The position numbers and the translations under genes are program-made. Under the pieces are notes generated by a model. The model searched no databases. It had not been told where the DNA came from and saw only the letters and a list, made by a program, of their open reading frames with translations. A DNA stretch of 64,000 nt, from the NCBI GenBank assembly GCA_007121075.1, contig SKMK01000016.1, positions 1 to 64,000 on the forward strand, read 5' to 3'. How positions within the stretch are numbered: position 1 is the first letter of the stretch; the number at the start of each line of letters is the position of its first letter. Shown one piece after another: positions 49,888 to 60,018 of the stretch. The stretch comes from Syntrophomonadaceae bacterium (GTDB taxonomy: Bacteria; Bacillota; Dethiobacteria; DTU022).

Positions 49888-50994
49888 TTATTCCCAGTTT
49901 TCTGGGTAAGCTGGAAAGTCTACGCCATGGTTGTCAAGTTCTTCCTTGTAAAGCATTAAAGCTTCTTTACCGGGCAATCCTTTGGCTTCCATCTGTTCAA
50001 CCCATTTCATAACAACCTCTTCTGCAAACAGGTCATTCCAGCGGTCAGCTTCTTCTTTGGGAAGCTCATAAAATTCAACTCCCTCATTGGAGAGATTTTC
50101 CATAATTTCCTCGATGGCGGCAACATTTAATCCCCCGGTAAGCTTAAAGGGGTTTTCAGTTACTTCTTCGATAATAGCTCTAAGGTCTTCCGGGGTATTT
50201 TCGTAAGTGTCCAGGTTCATGGCCACCCCTTCGGTTACGCAGCCAAAAGATGCGACTATGGCATGGTTTGCTACTTCATAAAGACTGAAAGCATAATAAA
50301 GCTGGGGACAAGTTACGATGCCGTCAATATCCCCGAGTTCCATGGCCATGTAAACATCGCCCAGAGGCATGAAAACAGGTTCTGCCTCCAGCGCTTCAAT
50401 CATGTAGGTTTGCAGTCCACCCGGGGATCTCATCCGCAGCCCTTCAACATCTTCCAGGGTTTGCACCGGTTCAGTAGTCCAAAAGTACGATTGAATACAG
50501 CCGTTTAAATTAAGTATTTTAACTTCTTCAAATTCCCGGTGCAATATTTTTTCATACATGGCATTACCTATTTCAACCGCCACATCTTTACCATCCACAA
50601 ATACTGGCATGGAGAGGACATCACTCAGAGGGAATCTGCCCGGAGTCCAGGTAGCGGTAAAATAGCCTATATCTGAGAGGCCATCCGCTACGATGTCGAA
50701 GTGGTCTTCCCCTGCCCCAAGCGCTCCGCCGTAGTAAGTAGTGGTTGTAATCCGGCCGCCGCTTCTTTTTTCAAGCTCTTCGAGCATATGATCCCAGACG
50801 GTTGTACATTCGTCGCTGGTGGGAACATGCCAGCTGCTGAATTTGATTTCCATTGTTTCCGATTCACCTGTTTCTGGCTCTTCAGCGACAGGTATTTCGT
50901 CTGGGGAACAACTGGTTAGCGAAAAGATCAATAGGAGGATTAACCCTAGTAGTCCAACGATTTTGCATGTGTCATTTTTCATGTTGCTGTTCAC
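49888..50994 (-). CDS. dctP: TRAP transporter substrate-binding lipoprotein DctP
   Basis: Lipobox-like LIFSLTSCSPDE; KFSSWHVPTSDECTTVWDHMLEELEKRSGGRITTTTYYGGALG. Confidence 0.9.
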   Translation of the reverse strand: MNSNMKNDTCKIVGLLGLILLLIFSLTSCSPDEIPVAEEPETGESETMEIKFSSWHVPTSDECTTVWDHMLEELEKRSGGRITTTTYYGGALGAGEDHFDIVADGLSDIGYFTATWTPGRFPLSDVLSMPVFVDGKDVAVEIGNAMYEKILHREFEEVKILNLNGCIQSYFWTTEPVQTLEDVEGLRMRSPGGLQTYMIEALEAEPVFMPLGDVYMAMELGDIDGIVTCPQLYYAFSLYEVANHAIVASFGCVTEGVAMNLDTYENTPEDLRAIIEEVTENPFKLTGGLNVAAIEEIMENLSNEGVEFYELPKEEADRWNDLFAEEVVMKWVEQMEAKGLPGKEALMLYKEELDNHGVDFPAYPENWE

Positions 50995-51157
50995 TCCTTG
51001 TTTTTAATATCCCCTTGGTGTCATATACTTACTTATACTATACATCAGGATAAATAAAATCAGAACAATTTTTTGGAACTTTTATCCTCCTGCCTGCGGT
51101 AGTTTTGATGATAATTCCATATTAGACACCCAGACCGATACTTCCTTTACTAATACC

Positions 51158-51186
51158 TTGATTTTATAATTTGTGCAGGCTAAAAT
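51158..51186 (+). promoter_or_regulatory. Promoter of tetR-ABC operon
   Basis: TTGATT (51158-51163), 17 nt, TAAAAT (51181-51186). Confidence 0.6.
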
Positions 51187-51188
51187 GT

Positions 51189-51204
51189 AAGTGAGTATTC
51201 ACTT
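51189..51204 (+). promoter_or_regulatory. Putative TetR operator
   Basis: AAGTGA-GTAT-TCACTT inverted repeat just downstream of the -10 and upstream of the TetR gene. Confidence 0.7.
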
Positions 51205-51225
51205 GTATATAAGGGAGATTTTTTT

Positions 51226-51879
51226 ATGTCTAAAAAGAAGAACAGCAGGGAGAGGATTGTGGCAGGAGCCAGAGAGCTTTTTGCGGAGAAAGGTTACCAG
51301 GCTACCTCTATTTCTGAAATTGCCACAACTGCCGGACTTTCAGAAGGTGCCATCTACCGTTATTTTAACAGTAAGGAGGATCTCCTTCTGGCCTGTGTCA
51401 AACCGGCCCTGGATGACAGCCTGGATTTAATTAAACAGAAAGACCTGGCTGTTAGCGACCTGCGCAGTTTTACACGCCTTCTTTTAGAGAAACGATTGGC
51501 ATTATTCCACAAACATTACCTGTCATATAAAATTCTTTTTACCGAAGCCTATTTTAATAAGGACTTGTTTAAAATGATGTGCGAAACGGTTTTATCTGAT
51601 GACAGGCTAAAGGCAGGAACAGAGATGATTTTGGGCTTTGAGGAGATAAAAAGATTGCGCAATTACTTTACTATAATGCTCAGCCAGGTTTTTGCCCTTT
51701 GGAGCATTCATCATTTGCGCAACATCACCGGAGAATTAAGGGAGTATTTGCCGGAAGGCATGTCCAGGGTATCCGATCAGGATTTACTTGATGACATGAC
51801 AGACTTTATTCTTTACGGAATAACCGAAAATCCACCAGCAGGATCGGAGAAGGATGAAAACAACGGAGGCGAGGCATAA
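51226..51879 (+). CDS. TetR/AcrR family transcriptional regulator
   Basis: SRERIVAGARELFAEKGYQATSISEIATTAGLSEGAIYRYFNSKEDLLLA. Confidence 0.95.
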   Translation: MSKKKNSRERIVAGARELFAEKGYQATSISEIATTAGLSEGAIYRYFNSKEDLLLACVKPALDDSLDLIKQKDLAVSDLRSFTRLLLEKRLALFHKHYLSYKILFTEAYFNKDLFKMMCETVLSDDRLKAGTEMILGFEEIKRLRNYFTIMLSQVFALWSIHHLRNITGELREYLPEGMSRVSDQDLLDDMTDFILYGITENPPAGSEKDENNGGEA

Positions 51880-51931
51880 TAAATGGAGCGCATGTTTTTT
51901 GCAGCACATTTTGGGGCAAGGGGGCCGGGAC

Positions 51932-52798
51932 ATGTTTCAGGTTAAAGATGTAACTTATCGTTATCCAAAGAACCGTGAGGATACTATCAAAGGTATAACT
52001 TTCGACATCAGGCAGGGTGAAATTTTCGGCTTGCTTGGTCCGAGCGGTGTTGGGAAAAGCACCACCCAGAAAATTATGGTCAAGCTATTATCCGGTTATC
52101 AGGGAGAGATCTATTACCGGGGCAAGGAACTAAAGGGTTATGACAAGGAATATTATCAGGAAATCGGGGTAGGATTTGAGGTGCCGGTCCATTTTTCTAA
52201 GCTGACGGCGGAAGAAAATATAAATTTTTTTAGAAAGCTTTACCGTAACCAGGCCAATACTGATGCTATGATGAAACGTTTAGGTATTTTCGATGCACGA
52301 AATAAGAAGGTTGATCAGTTTTCCAAGGGCATGAAAATTCGGCTTAACTTTGTCCGGGCCGTTCTCAACAACCCGGCCGTGCTTTTCCTGGACGAACCAA
52401 CCATCGGTCTCGATCCTTCCAATGCACGCATCTTAAAAACAATGATTAAAGAGTACCGTGATTATGGAGGGACTGTGCTGTTGAGCACCCACCTGATGAA
52501 CGACGTCGATGAGCTGTGTGACCGGGTGGCATTTATGGTCGATGGGCAGATTGCTGAGATCGACACCCCTCAAAACCTTAAATTAAAGCATGGCGAGAAA
52601 AAAGTAGAAGTAGAGTATAATGAGCATGATGCAGGCGACAGGCCTTCAAAGCGGGCTTCTTTCGAGCTGGAAACCATTAATCGAAACGAAGAGTTCTTTA
52701 AATTGATGCGCACTAAAAAAATTATTACCATGCACAGCAAAGAAACAACGCTCGATGATATTTTCATCAAGATCACAGGGGTGGAAAAACATGCCTAA
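51932..52798 (+). CDS. ABC transporter ATP-binding protein (export type)
   Basis: GPSGVGKSTTQ, FSKGMKIRLNFVRAV, VLFLDEPTIGLDP; start MFQVKDVTYRYP. Confidence 0.92.
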   Translation: MFQVKDVTYRYPKNREDTIKGITFDIRQGEIFGLLGPSGVGKSTTQKIMVKLLSGYQGEIYYRGKELKGYDKEYYQEIGVGFEVPVHFSKLTAEENINFFRKLYRNQANTDAMMKRLGIFDARNKKVDQFSKGMKIRLNFVRAVLNNPAVLFLDEPTIGLDPSNARILKTMIKEYRDYGGTVLLSTHLMNDVDELCDRVAFMVDGQIAEIDTPQNLKLKHGEKKVEVEYNEHDAGDRPSKRASFELETINRNEEFFKLMRTKKIITMHSKETTLDDIFIKITGVEKHA

Positions 52799-53516
52799 CT
52801 TTTTAGTTCTTCTCCTGGGAGAAATAAAACGCCTGCAACGCTATAATATCATGACAGCCAGCGTAGTCGTGGCCCTGCTCTGGATCGGTGTTCTATACCT
52901 GACCGAGATACCCGATATTACATTTATCTTTCCGATGTTGATTTATGTTGACAGCACCTCAATGGCGATCTTGCTGGTTGGAGTGACCATCTTTTTTGAA
53001 AAGCAGGAAGGAAGCCTGCACACTCTGTTGGTTACACCGATAAACAAGAAAGACTATCTTTTGAACAAGTCTGTTGTCACCGTAGCCACGAGTATTGTTA
53101 CCCTTGTCATACTATATCTTTACGCAGCGATTTTTAAAGAAATTGATATGAGTTTTACCGGGCTTTTAGGGGCTGTGATTTTAGTATCCCTGTTCCACTC
53201 CCTGGTAGGTTTTCTGCTTACCTACCGATCCCGTGATTTTACCGCCCTTTTGATCAATATGATGAAGTATATGTTTATTTTTATGATCCCCACGTTGCTG
53301 GAATATATTCGAATCATCCAGCATGACCTGGTTGAAATGATCCTGTATCTGGCTCCGACCAAAGCGGCCATAATTCTGCTTTATGCCGCAGCAGGAGAAA
53401 CAGAACTTTGGGAGATCATTTATGCGCTCACCTACCTGGGAGTTGGTTCGATTGTGCTCTTTATGGTTGTTCTGAAAAAGTTTGAGCAGTTTGCAGTCCA
53501 GGAAAGCGGGGTGTAA
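52791..53516 (+). CDS. ABC transporter permease
   Basis: 6-TM hydrophobic protein translationally overlapping the ATPase gene. Confidence 0.85.
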   Translation: MPNFLVLLLGEIKRLQRYNIMTASVVVALLWIGVLYLTEIPDITFIFPMLIYVDSTSMAILLVGVTIFFEKQEGSLHTLLVTPINKKDYLLNKSVVTVATSIVTLVILYLYAAIFKEIDMSFTGLLGAVILVSLFHSLVGFLLTYRSRDFTALLINMMKYMFIFMIPTLLEYIRIIQHDLVEMILYLAPTKAAIILLYAAAGETELWEIIYALTYLGVGSIVLFMVVLKKFEQFAVQESGV

Positions 53517-53518
53517 AG

Positions 53519-54247
53519 ATGTACGGCACTTTTTTTGTCAGTGAACTAAAGAAATGGATTAGGGATCCCATGATGCGGTTTATGCTCATCTATCCGCTCT
53601 TGTTTGGATTAATCGGGCGTTACCTCCTGCCCTCAATTGCTGAAACCAGCGATTTTGCTATCGAACCCAATGCGGATTACATCCTGGCGGTACTGGCTTT
53701 GATCACCCCGCTGGCTTTTGGGGCACTGACCGGTTTTTCAGTTTTAGAAGACCGTGATGATCATATTATCAACTCGATCAGGGTCACGCCCTTGACCTTC
53801 ACCCAGTTTATGTCTTTTCGCTTGATTATTGTTGTTGTGCTCACTTTTGCAGCCTGTATTTTTGTAATGTGGTTTTCCGATATAGGCGACCTGACCTTGA
53901 GGGACATGATCGTTGTTGCTTTCCTGGCTTCTTTTAGCGCCCCGGCGACCGGCCTGGTGATCAATATTTTTTCGCACAATAAAATAGAAGGGTTTGCCAT
54001 CATGAAGCTCCTGGGGATGGTCATAATCCTGCCTGTAATATCATTGCTTTTTACCGATGCCAGGGAACTCTTTTTTGTGATTGTACCCGCTTTCTGGCCG
54101 GCAAAAATAATCAGCACAGTTGTCCGGGGAGAGGAAATTATGTACTTAAATTATAACTTTTATTTCTGGGTTGGGCTGGGCTATGCCGTGGTTGTAAATA
54201 TTATCAGCTATGTGCGGTTTTTAAAAAAAGTGGCGGGGGAAGAATGA
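53519..54247 (+). CDS. ABC transporter permease (ABC-2 type)
   Basis: Multi-TM, LEDRDDHIINSIRVTPLTFTQFMSFRLI. Confidence 0.85.
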   Translation: MYGTFFVSELKKWIRDPMMRFMLIYPLLFGLIGRYLLPSIAETSDFAIEPNADYILAVLALITPLAFGALTGFSVLEDRDDHIINSIRVTPLTFTQFMSFRLIIVVVLTFAACIFVMWFSDIGDLTLRDMIVVAFLASFSAPATGLVINIFSHNKIEGFAIMKLLGMVIILPVISLLFTDARELFFVIVPAFWPAKIISTVVRGEEIMYLNYNFYFWVGLGYAVVVNIISYVRFLKKVAGEE

Positions 54248-54250
54248 AGG

Positions 54251-56479
54251 TTATAAATCATATTCGCCATTTTTGATTATTTCAATAAAAACTTTAACCA
54301 GCTCGGGATCAAATTGTTTTCCCGCGCAGGCCTTTAATTCCTTAACTGCTTCTTCTTTACTCAGGGCCTTGCGATAAGGGCGGTCACTGGTCATTACATC
54401 GAAAGCGTCAGCGATGGCTAAAATCCGTCCTTCCAGGGGGATTTCTTCTTTTTTAAGCCCTATTGGATAGCCACTGCCATCCCAGCGTTCGTGATGTTTA
54501 TAGATCAAGTTTGCCACTTTGGCGTATTCGGGAGATGATGTAGCAATAGAACAACCTTTCTCGGGATGCTGATGCATATAGCCCCATTCTATGCTGTTAA
54601 GCGGGCTATTCTTAAACAAAATACTATCGGGAACGGTTACTTTGCCAAGGTCATGGATGCGGGCTAACAGGTTTAAATTGGTCATCTGATTGTTGGACAA
54701 GCCCAGTTTTTCCCCCATGGTTTTACTCCATGCGGAAAGTCTTTCCGCATGCCCGGTGGCAAGATAATCCCTGTGGTCCAAAGCGTTTACCATTGTTTCT
54801 ATGAGTTCCCTGTTTGTGCTGCTGCGATGAGTGAGTTTATCGCGCAGCATCAGGTCATTGGCCATCTTATATATTTCCTCAAGGTGGGTTTCCTTGCCTG
54901 TGGCTGCTGCCAGTCCGATGGAAATGCTGAGCGGGAGTTCAGGATGTTCCTGGTTATATAATTTCACACCGGAACGAATTCGTGCGGCAATTTCTGTGCC
55001 TGTTTTTTCGTCAGTCCGGGGTAGGAGCACGGCAAATTCATCGCCGCCCACCCGGGCCAGGATATCGGAACTCCGCAGGGAGCTGTCCATTGCCTTTGCA
55101 CAGGCCTTTAGCAGTTCGTCACCCCTGGCATGGCCCATTGTATCGTTGATTAGTTTAAGTTTATCCAGGTCTGCGGAAATAATGGTGATGGGATGTTCCC
55201 TGCTGGCTGACAGGCGGTTGATCTCTTCAACGAAAAAAGCCCGGTTGTAAAGGCCGGTCAAGTGGTCATGTAAGCTCAGGTATTCTAGTTTTTCTTCGTA
55301 ACGTTTACGCTCGGTTATATCTCTGGCAATGCCTTTAAAGCCAGTTATGCCTTCCTCATTGTCCCGGCGCAGGGAAACGGAGGCTTCGATGTAGAGTTCC
55401 TGCCCTTGCTTAGTGATAACTGGCCAGCCAACCGTTTTTTCCGATTTTTTGCTCCGGTAGACCCGTTTAAAGGTCTTAAATACTTCATCTGGGTTTTTGA
55501 AAATCATTCTATAACTTTTATGCATTAGTTCATCTGTTTCGTAACCGAGTATATTGCATAATGGGTCATTAAAAAATACAAACCGCCCGGCCATGTCAAT
55601 TTCATAGTATCCTTCTTCGATGGTGGAGAGGATTTGCCGGTATTTTTCTTCGGATTTTTTCAAATCATCTAAAAGTCCGTGGGATTGGTCTTCCTTCTCC
55701 CGCAGCTCCAATTCTGCTTGTTTGTGCCTGGTAATATCCCGGTAATGCCACATGTGTCCGATGAGCTGGTGGTTTTCACCATAAACGGGGATATAATCCC
55801 TTTCTAATACGCGTCCGTCTTCGAAGTAGAGTTCTTCACCGGTATCGGTCCGGTGTTTAGAGATTATTTCTTTGATCCTGCTCAGGAAAGAATCCGGATC
55901 ATTTAAATGGTGTTTAATTCTTTCAGCGATCATGGTGAAGCTGCTTCCAACCAGGACCTCAGGGTGGGCAGGTAGATAAAACATATCGCAAAAAGCCTGG
56001 TTGGCTAAAATTATATTATGGTCCTCATCTTCAACTACTATCCCGCCCTGCAGGTTTCCAACCAGGGAGTGAAACCTTTTTTCGTTCTTATACAACTCTT
56101 TGGTTTTACGTTGAGCGGTAATATCGTGATATATGACGGATAAATAACCGGGTTGATCGCTGAAAGTGGTTACTTTATGCCAGTCCTCCAGTTTTTTGTT
56201 GAACTGGTTGAACGTTAAAGCTTCACCGGTTGTTTCTACCAGCCTGTAAATGCTCATCCAGTTCAATGTACCGTTTTCAGGTTCGGGCAGGTTTTCGGCT
56301 GCTTTCCTGCCGATAAGTTCGTGTTTATTTTGGCAGGTTAGTTCTTCAAAAGCAGGGTTCACATTAACAATTACGCAATCTTCCGGTTCTCCTTCTTCGT
56401 TAATGTTAATATGCAAGCAGGCATAAGCGTCGGGCAGGTTTTCAATCAAGAAACGGTACTGCTTATTTGCTGGTTCCAT
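54251..56479 (-). CDS. PAS-PAS-PAS-GGDEF-HD-GYP sensor/signalling protein
   Basis: Several PAS domains; GGDEF as RVGGDEFAVLLPR; HD-GYP as RIHDLGK...HPEKG...HHERWDGSGYPIGL. Confidence 0.93.
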   Translation of the reverse strand: MEPANKQYRFLIENLPDAYACLHININEEGEPEDCVIVNVNPAFEELTCQNKHELIGRKAAENLPEPENGTLNWMSIYRLVETTGEALTFNQFNKKLEDWHKVTTFSDQPGYLSVIYHDITAQRKTKELYKNEKRFHSLVGNLQGGIVVEDEDHNIILANQAFCDMFYLPAHPEVLVGSSFTMIAERIKHHLNDPDSFLSRIKEIISKHRTDTGEELYFEDGRVLERDYIPVYGENHQLIGHMWHYRDITRHKQAELELREKEDQSHGLLDDLKKSEEKYRQILSTIEEGYYEIDMAGRFVFFNDPLCNILGYETDELMHKSYRMIFKNPDEVFKTFKRVYRSKKSEKTVGWPVITKQGQELYIEASVSLRRDNEEGITGFKGIARDITERKRYEEKLEYLSLHDHLTGLYNRAFFVEEINRLSASREHPITIISADLDKLKLINDTMGHARGDELLKACAKAMDSSLRSSDILARVGGDEFAVLLPRTDEKTGTEIAARIRSGVKLYNQEHPELPLSISIGLAAATGKETHLEEIYKMANDLMLRDKLTHRSSTNRELIETMVNALDHRDYLATGHAERLSAWSKTMGEKLGLSNNQMTNLNLLARIHDLGKVTVPDSILFKNSPLNSIEWGYMHQHPEKGCSIATSSPEYAKVANLIYKHHERWDGSGYPIGLKKEEIPLEGRILAIADAFDVMTSDRPYRKALSKEEAVKELKACAGKQFDPELVKVFIEIIKNGEYDL

Positions 56480-56813
56480 ACTCTCACCTGCCTTTATGAA
56501 GGCTTTTAGTTTTCAATTTCCAAAACCCCTGGGAAATTATTCACTTTTTTGAGCTTGAAGTTAATCTTTATTACTGACTCCGGTTTAAGTGAATTACTGT
56601 TTCTGGTTAGCAGTATAACTGGTTTCCGGTTTTGAATAACGTGTAAGCCAATTATAACAAATATTCTTGCTTTAAGCTAAGTAATTTTGATCAGCCTTGT
56701 TTTTTTGTATTTTTCTACAACCTTGCCGGTGACCAGGCCTGATGCTAAATTATCCCCTCCAGGGACTTTTTTCTTAAAACGGATCAAATATTTCTATAAA
56801 ACATAATAATAAA

Positions 56814-56843
56814 GCGCCGCCAGGGTTTTAGTTCCAGCGGCGC
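56814..56843 (-). terminator. Intrinsic terminator after SIMPL-domain gene
   Basis: GCGCCGC...GCGGCGC followed on minus strand by TTTATTATTATG. Confidence 0.65.
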
Positions 56844-56880
56844 CGTGAAACTTATAGAGAATCAAACTGGTAAAATGCTA

Positions 56881-57669
56881 TTAAAAAGTGTATTTTGCCG
56901 TAACGGCAGCTCTTACTTGCACCTCCTCCGGTTCTATCGGAGTAGGGGCAGGGCCTGCGTCCATAGCTTCTTCGGCTATTTCTTCGGCAACACGGAAAGG
57001 TGTGTAGTCGGTTCTTTGTTCTTCGATACTGTAGAGATCAGTTATAGATTTGCCTGCGCTTTCAGCGATCGCTTCCGCTTTTCGATTTGCTTGTTCAGTG
57101 GCTTTTTGGAGGGCTTCCATCTTCAAATCCTGGGGATCTTCCAGGTCAAAGTTAATATAATTGACTTTATTAGCTCCGGCTCTAACGGCGGTGTCGATGA
57201 TTTCTCCCACCTGATCAAGTTCGGATGTGGTGATGGTAATTTCATTACTGGCCTGGTAATATACACGTTCTTCTAAATCTCGTTCTTCGTCTCGCTCCTC
57301 GTATTGATCGGGCTGCGGCCGATCGGGCTCTCGCACCTCACGCGGCCTTTCCCGGTAGCTGCGCAGACGGTAAGATCCGGTCCTGACCTCGTCTTCAGCC
57401 AGGCCGAAATCAAGCAACGCTTCGCGCACTTCACTGGCCAGCTCCGCATTTTCTGCTACAGCCTGATCGGCTGAGCGGCTGCGAGTTTCAACTTCAACAT
57501 TTATTCTGGCCAGATCGGGTTCGGCGGATACTTCTGCTTCTCCATAAGTCTGGATAACCCTTTCTCCTTCATTTCCTCCTCCTTGTGGTTCTTCTCCTGC
57601 ACATCCAGAGAGGAAAAGTGCAGTAACCAGGATGACAGTGGTAGCCATTACGAACATTGTTTTTCTCAT
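56881..57669 (-). CDS. SIMPL (DUF541) domain lipoprotein
   Basis: LFLSGCAGEE lipobox; IQTYGEAEVSAEPDLARINVEVETRSRSADQAVAENAEL. Confidence 0.88.
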   Translation of the reverse strand: MRKTMFVMATTVILVTALFLSGCAGEEPQGGGNEGERVIQTYGEAEVSAEPDLARINVEVETRSRSADQAVAENAELASEVREALLDFGLAEDEVRTGSYRLRSYRERPREVREPDRPQPDQYEERDEERDLEERVYYQASNEITITTSELDQVGEIIDTAVRAGANKVNYINFDLEDPQDLKMEALQKATEQANRKAEAIAESAGKSITDLYSIEEQRTDYTPFRVAEEIAEEAMDAGPAPTPIEPEEVQVRAAVTAKYTF

Positions 57670-57796
57670 CTTTATACCTCCAATTCTTTTACCTTATAGG
57701 TCTTATTTTAAAAGGGTTTGATATTAAGACAAAAACTGGGGGCGTGAGGTTTCATTAAATAATAAGGACGACACCCCAAATGGTCATCCTGCTTAT

Positions 57797-58108
57797 TTAA
57801 TCGTCCACTTCTTCAAAAACTGCTACCAGTTCCTTGTTTTCACGCACAATAAAGGGGTAATTTTTGCTGGTACTTAACTTATTTCCATTTTCTTCCCACC
57901 GAACAAACTCATAACCCTCATTTGCTTCCGCTTTAACAGCCACATCCTGTCTCTCTACATAAACACCTTCCCCTGTTACTTCTCCTGCGTTTTCCGGCCT
58001 GACTTCCACTTCAACCTTGTATTCCCTGGTACAACCGGCAACCGGGAATACTGTTGCCGCTCCTAAAGCAGCCAGAATTAACATCAGGAAGACAATTTTT
58101 GTGCGCAT
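57797..58108 (-). CDS. Small lipoprotein with single bacterial InlB-type beta repeat
   Basis: FPVAGCTREYKVEVEVRPENAGEVTGEGVYVERQDVAVKAEANEGYEFVRWEENG. Confidence 0.75.
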   Translation of the reverse strand: MRTKIVFLMLILAALGAATVFPVAGCTREYKVEVEVRPENAGEVTGEGVYVERQDVAVKAEANEGYEFVRWEENGNKLSTSKNYPFIVRENKELVAVFEEVDD

Positions 58109-58377
58109 ATATAAACCCTCCGGAAGTTCAAAGTTGTAAGCTTTTTTACCAGTATATTTACCATTACCCCGCGATGTTTGTGGTTGCCGGCAACCATTTT
58201 AACTTGCACTTTCATCTACCACGATAAATTGTTTCGCCGAGTTTTGTCAAAATTAGGAGGATGCCGCTGCCACTGAAAGCACGAAAGTAAAGCAATGGAA
58301 TATTAGTAACCGGGTTATTGCTGTAAGCGGGCCGGAGTGGTAATATCTCATTAGCACTGACGGGAGGGGGCATATAA

Positions 58378-58557
58378 GTGAGTTACAAGCGGATTCAAAC
58401 CGCAGGAATAATTATTATACTTATTTTTCTATTTATAAGGGTTTTTGCTTTGAGCGGCAGTGACACTACGGCAATAAGCAGTATTGTCAATTATTCGTTT
58501 ATTGGATTGATGGCGGCTGTATTAATCCTGATGTTTATATTCAGGTACCGGCTGTAA
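58378..58557 (+). CDS. Small two-TM hypothetical protein (59 aa)
   Basis: GTG start after gggaggggg; VSYKRIQTAGIIIILIFLFIRVFALSGSDTTAISSIVNYSFIGLMAAVLILMFIFRYRL*. Confidence 0.5.
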   Translation: MSYKRIQTAGIIIILIFLFIRVFALSGSDTTAISSIVNYSFIGLMAAVLILMFIFRYRL

Positions 58558-58592
58558 ACAGCCTCCTCAGGCCCTGTTGTTTAAACTCTTTA

Positions 58593-59651
58593 TCAAAATA
58601 TTTTTTCCTTGATCCCGACAATAGTCCTGTAAAAATTTTCTGGTTCTTTTAAAAACGGTGTGTGAGCGGAATTTTCGAAGATGATCAGTTCTTTTTGGGG
58701 AGCTTCTATGTTCTGGTAATACTTTTCTACCAGCTCTGCCGGGGTGTTGTAATCCTTTTCTCCGACCATGAAAAATACGGGTACTTCCAACGCAGGTATT
58801 TCCTCAATATAGCTAAAATGAATCATTTCATCGTCATGCAGGGGAGCACCGCCCCTGTTCATGCCGCTAAGAAGGCGAAAATAGTCAATAACCCTGTATT
58901 CGGGTGCCCTCAAGGTGATCAGGGCTATTTTCCAAATTTCAAGGTCAAAGTTTCCTCCATAGTCACCTACGAGCTGGGCTAACTGCCTGTATTCGCTGTG
59001 GCTGTAAGGCGGCTCTCCCAGCTCTTCTTGAAGAAACTCTATTCTATCGCGGTGGCCTTCTTCTATGGCCCTTTCCATTGCCCAATCGTAAGCAATTTGA
59101 ACAGCCCGGCGATCATTTACTACCTGGCTTACTCCAATGTAGGTATGGATGTATTCCGGGTATTCATCAGCCAGCTCGATCCCCAGGCAGGTGCCCCAGG
59201 AATGCCCCAGCAAATACACTTTTTCTTTATCAAGGCGCTCAAGCACGTACTTTATCAGCTCGAGCCCGTCGCTTTTAAATTGCTCGATGTTCATTGTGTT
59301 TTCATCAAAGTTGCGGGGGTTTGATTTGCCCGCACCGCGCTGGTCCCAGTGCACCACAACAAATTCTTCTTCCAATTTCTGGTCCAGGTGATGAGCCAGC
59401 GGCATCTGGGTTGAACCCGGACCGCCATGCAGCCAGATCAGGACAGGATTGGCTTTATCTTCACCCCGAATGGAGATCCACTGTTCCATTCCGCCCAGTT
59501 CTACTTTTTCCAGGACAAAAATACTTCCGGGGATGATGTTTCCTTCTTCGTCCTTGATCGGTGTTGTTTGCCCCGAAGTTAGGTCGATGTAGAAGATAAC
59601 CAGCAAGAACAGGGCCATAATGCCGAGTAATATCTTCAGGACAATTTTCAA
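58593..59651 (-). CDS. Alpha/beta hydrolase (prolyl-iminopeptidase-like)
   Basis: PVLIWLHGGPGSTQMPLAHHL, VVHWDQRGAGKSNPRNF, LLGHSWGTCLGIELADEYP. Confidence 0.9.
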   Translation of the reverse strand: MKIVLKILLGIMALFLLVIFYIDLTSGQTTPIKDEEGNIIPGSIFVLEKVELGGMEQWISIRGEDKANPVLIWLHGGPGSTQMPLAHHLDQKLEEEFVVVHWDQRGAGKSNPRNFDENTMNIEQFKSDGLELIKYVLERLDKEKVYLLGHSWGTCLGIELADEYPEYIHTYIGVSQVVNDRRAVQIAYDWAMERAIEEGHRDRIEFLQEELGEPPYSHSEYRQLAQLVGDYGGNFDLEIWKIALITLRAPEYRVIDYFRLLSGMNRGGAPLHDDEMIHFSYIEEIPALEVPVFFMVGEKDYNTPAELVEKYYQNIEAPQKELIIFENSAHTPFLKEPENFYRTIVGIKEKIF

Positions 59652-59675
59652 GATATTAAATCCCCTTCACATAAG

Positions 59676-59978
59676 CTATAGTTTATCTTCCACGGCTTTG
59701 ACTTTATGCTCGATGGTGGCTTCCTTGTCCCTCCGATCATCAATTCTGATCAAGGTGCTGACCCGTTTGGCGTCACTATTGAAGGGGACTTCATGTAAGC
59801 GGCGAACCAGTTGTAGAATTTGATCCAGGTCTCCTTCGATGATTGTGCCCATAGCGGTCAGCTCGTATTTCAAACCTTCGCTGTTTTCCCGCAGTTCCTT
59901 TTCGCAGGCGGCCACGTAAGTGCTCAAACTGGTAGTACCCGTTCCAAGCGGAACAATGGAAATTTCAACAACAGCCAT
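59676..59978 (-). CDS. MTH1187-family thiamine-binding protein
   Basis: VEISIVPLGTGTTSLSTYVAACEKEL...YELTAMGTIIEGDLDQIL. Confidence 0.88.
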   Translation of the reverse strand: MAVVEISIVPLGTGTTSLSTYVAACEKELRENSEGLKYELTAMGTIIEGDLDQILQLVRRLHEVPFNSDAKRVSTLIRIDDRRDKEATIEHKVKAVEDKL

Positions 59979-60018
59979 CTAAAATACCTCCTTTAAAATT
60001 TTAAGAGTTCTTGGTAGA

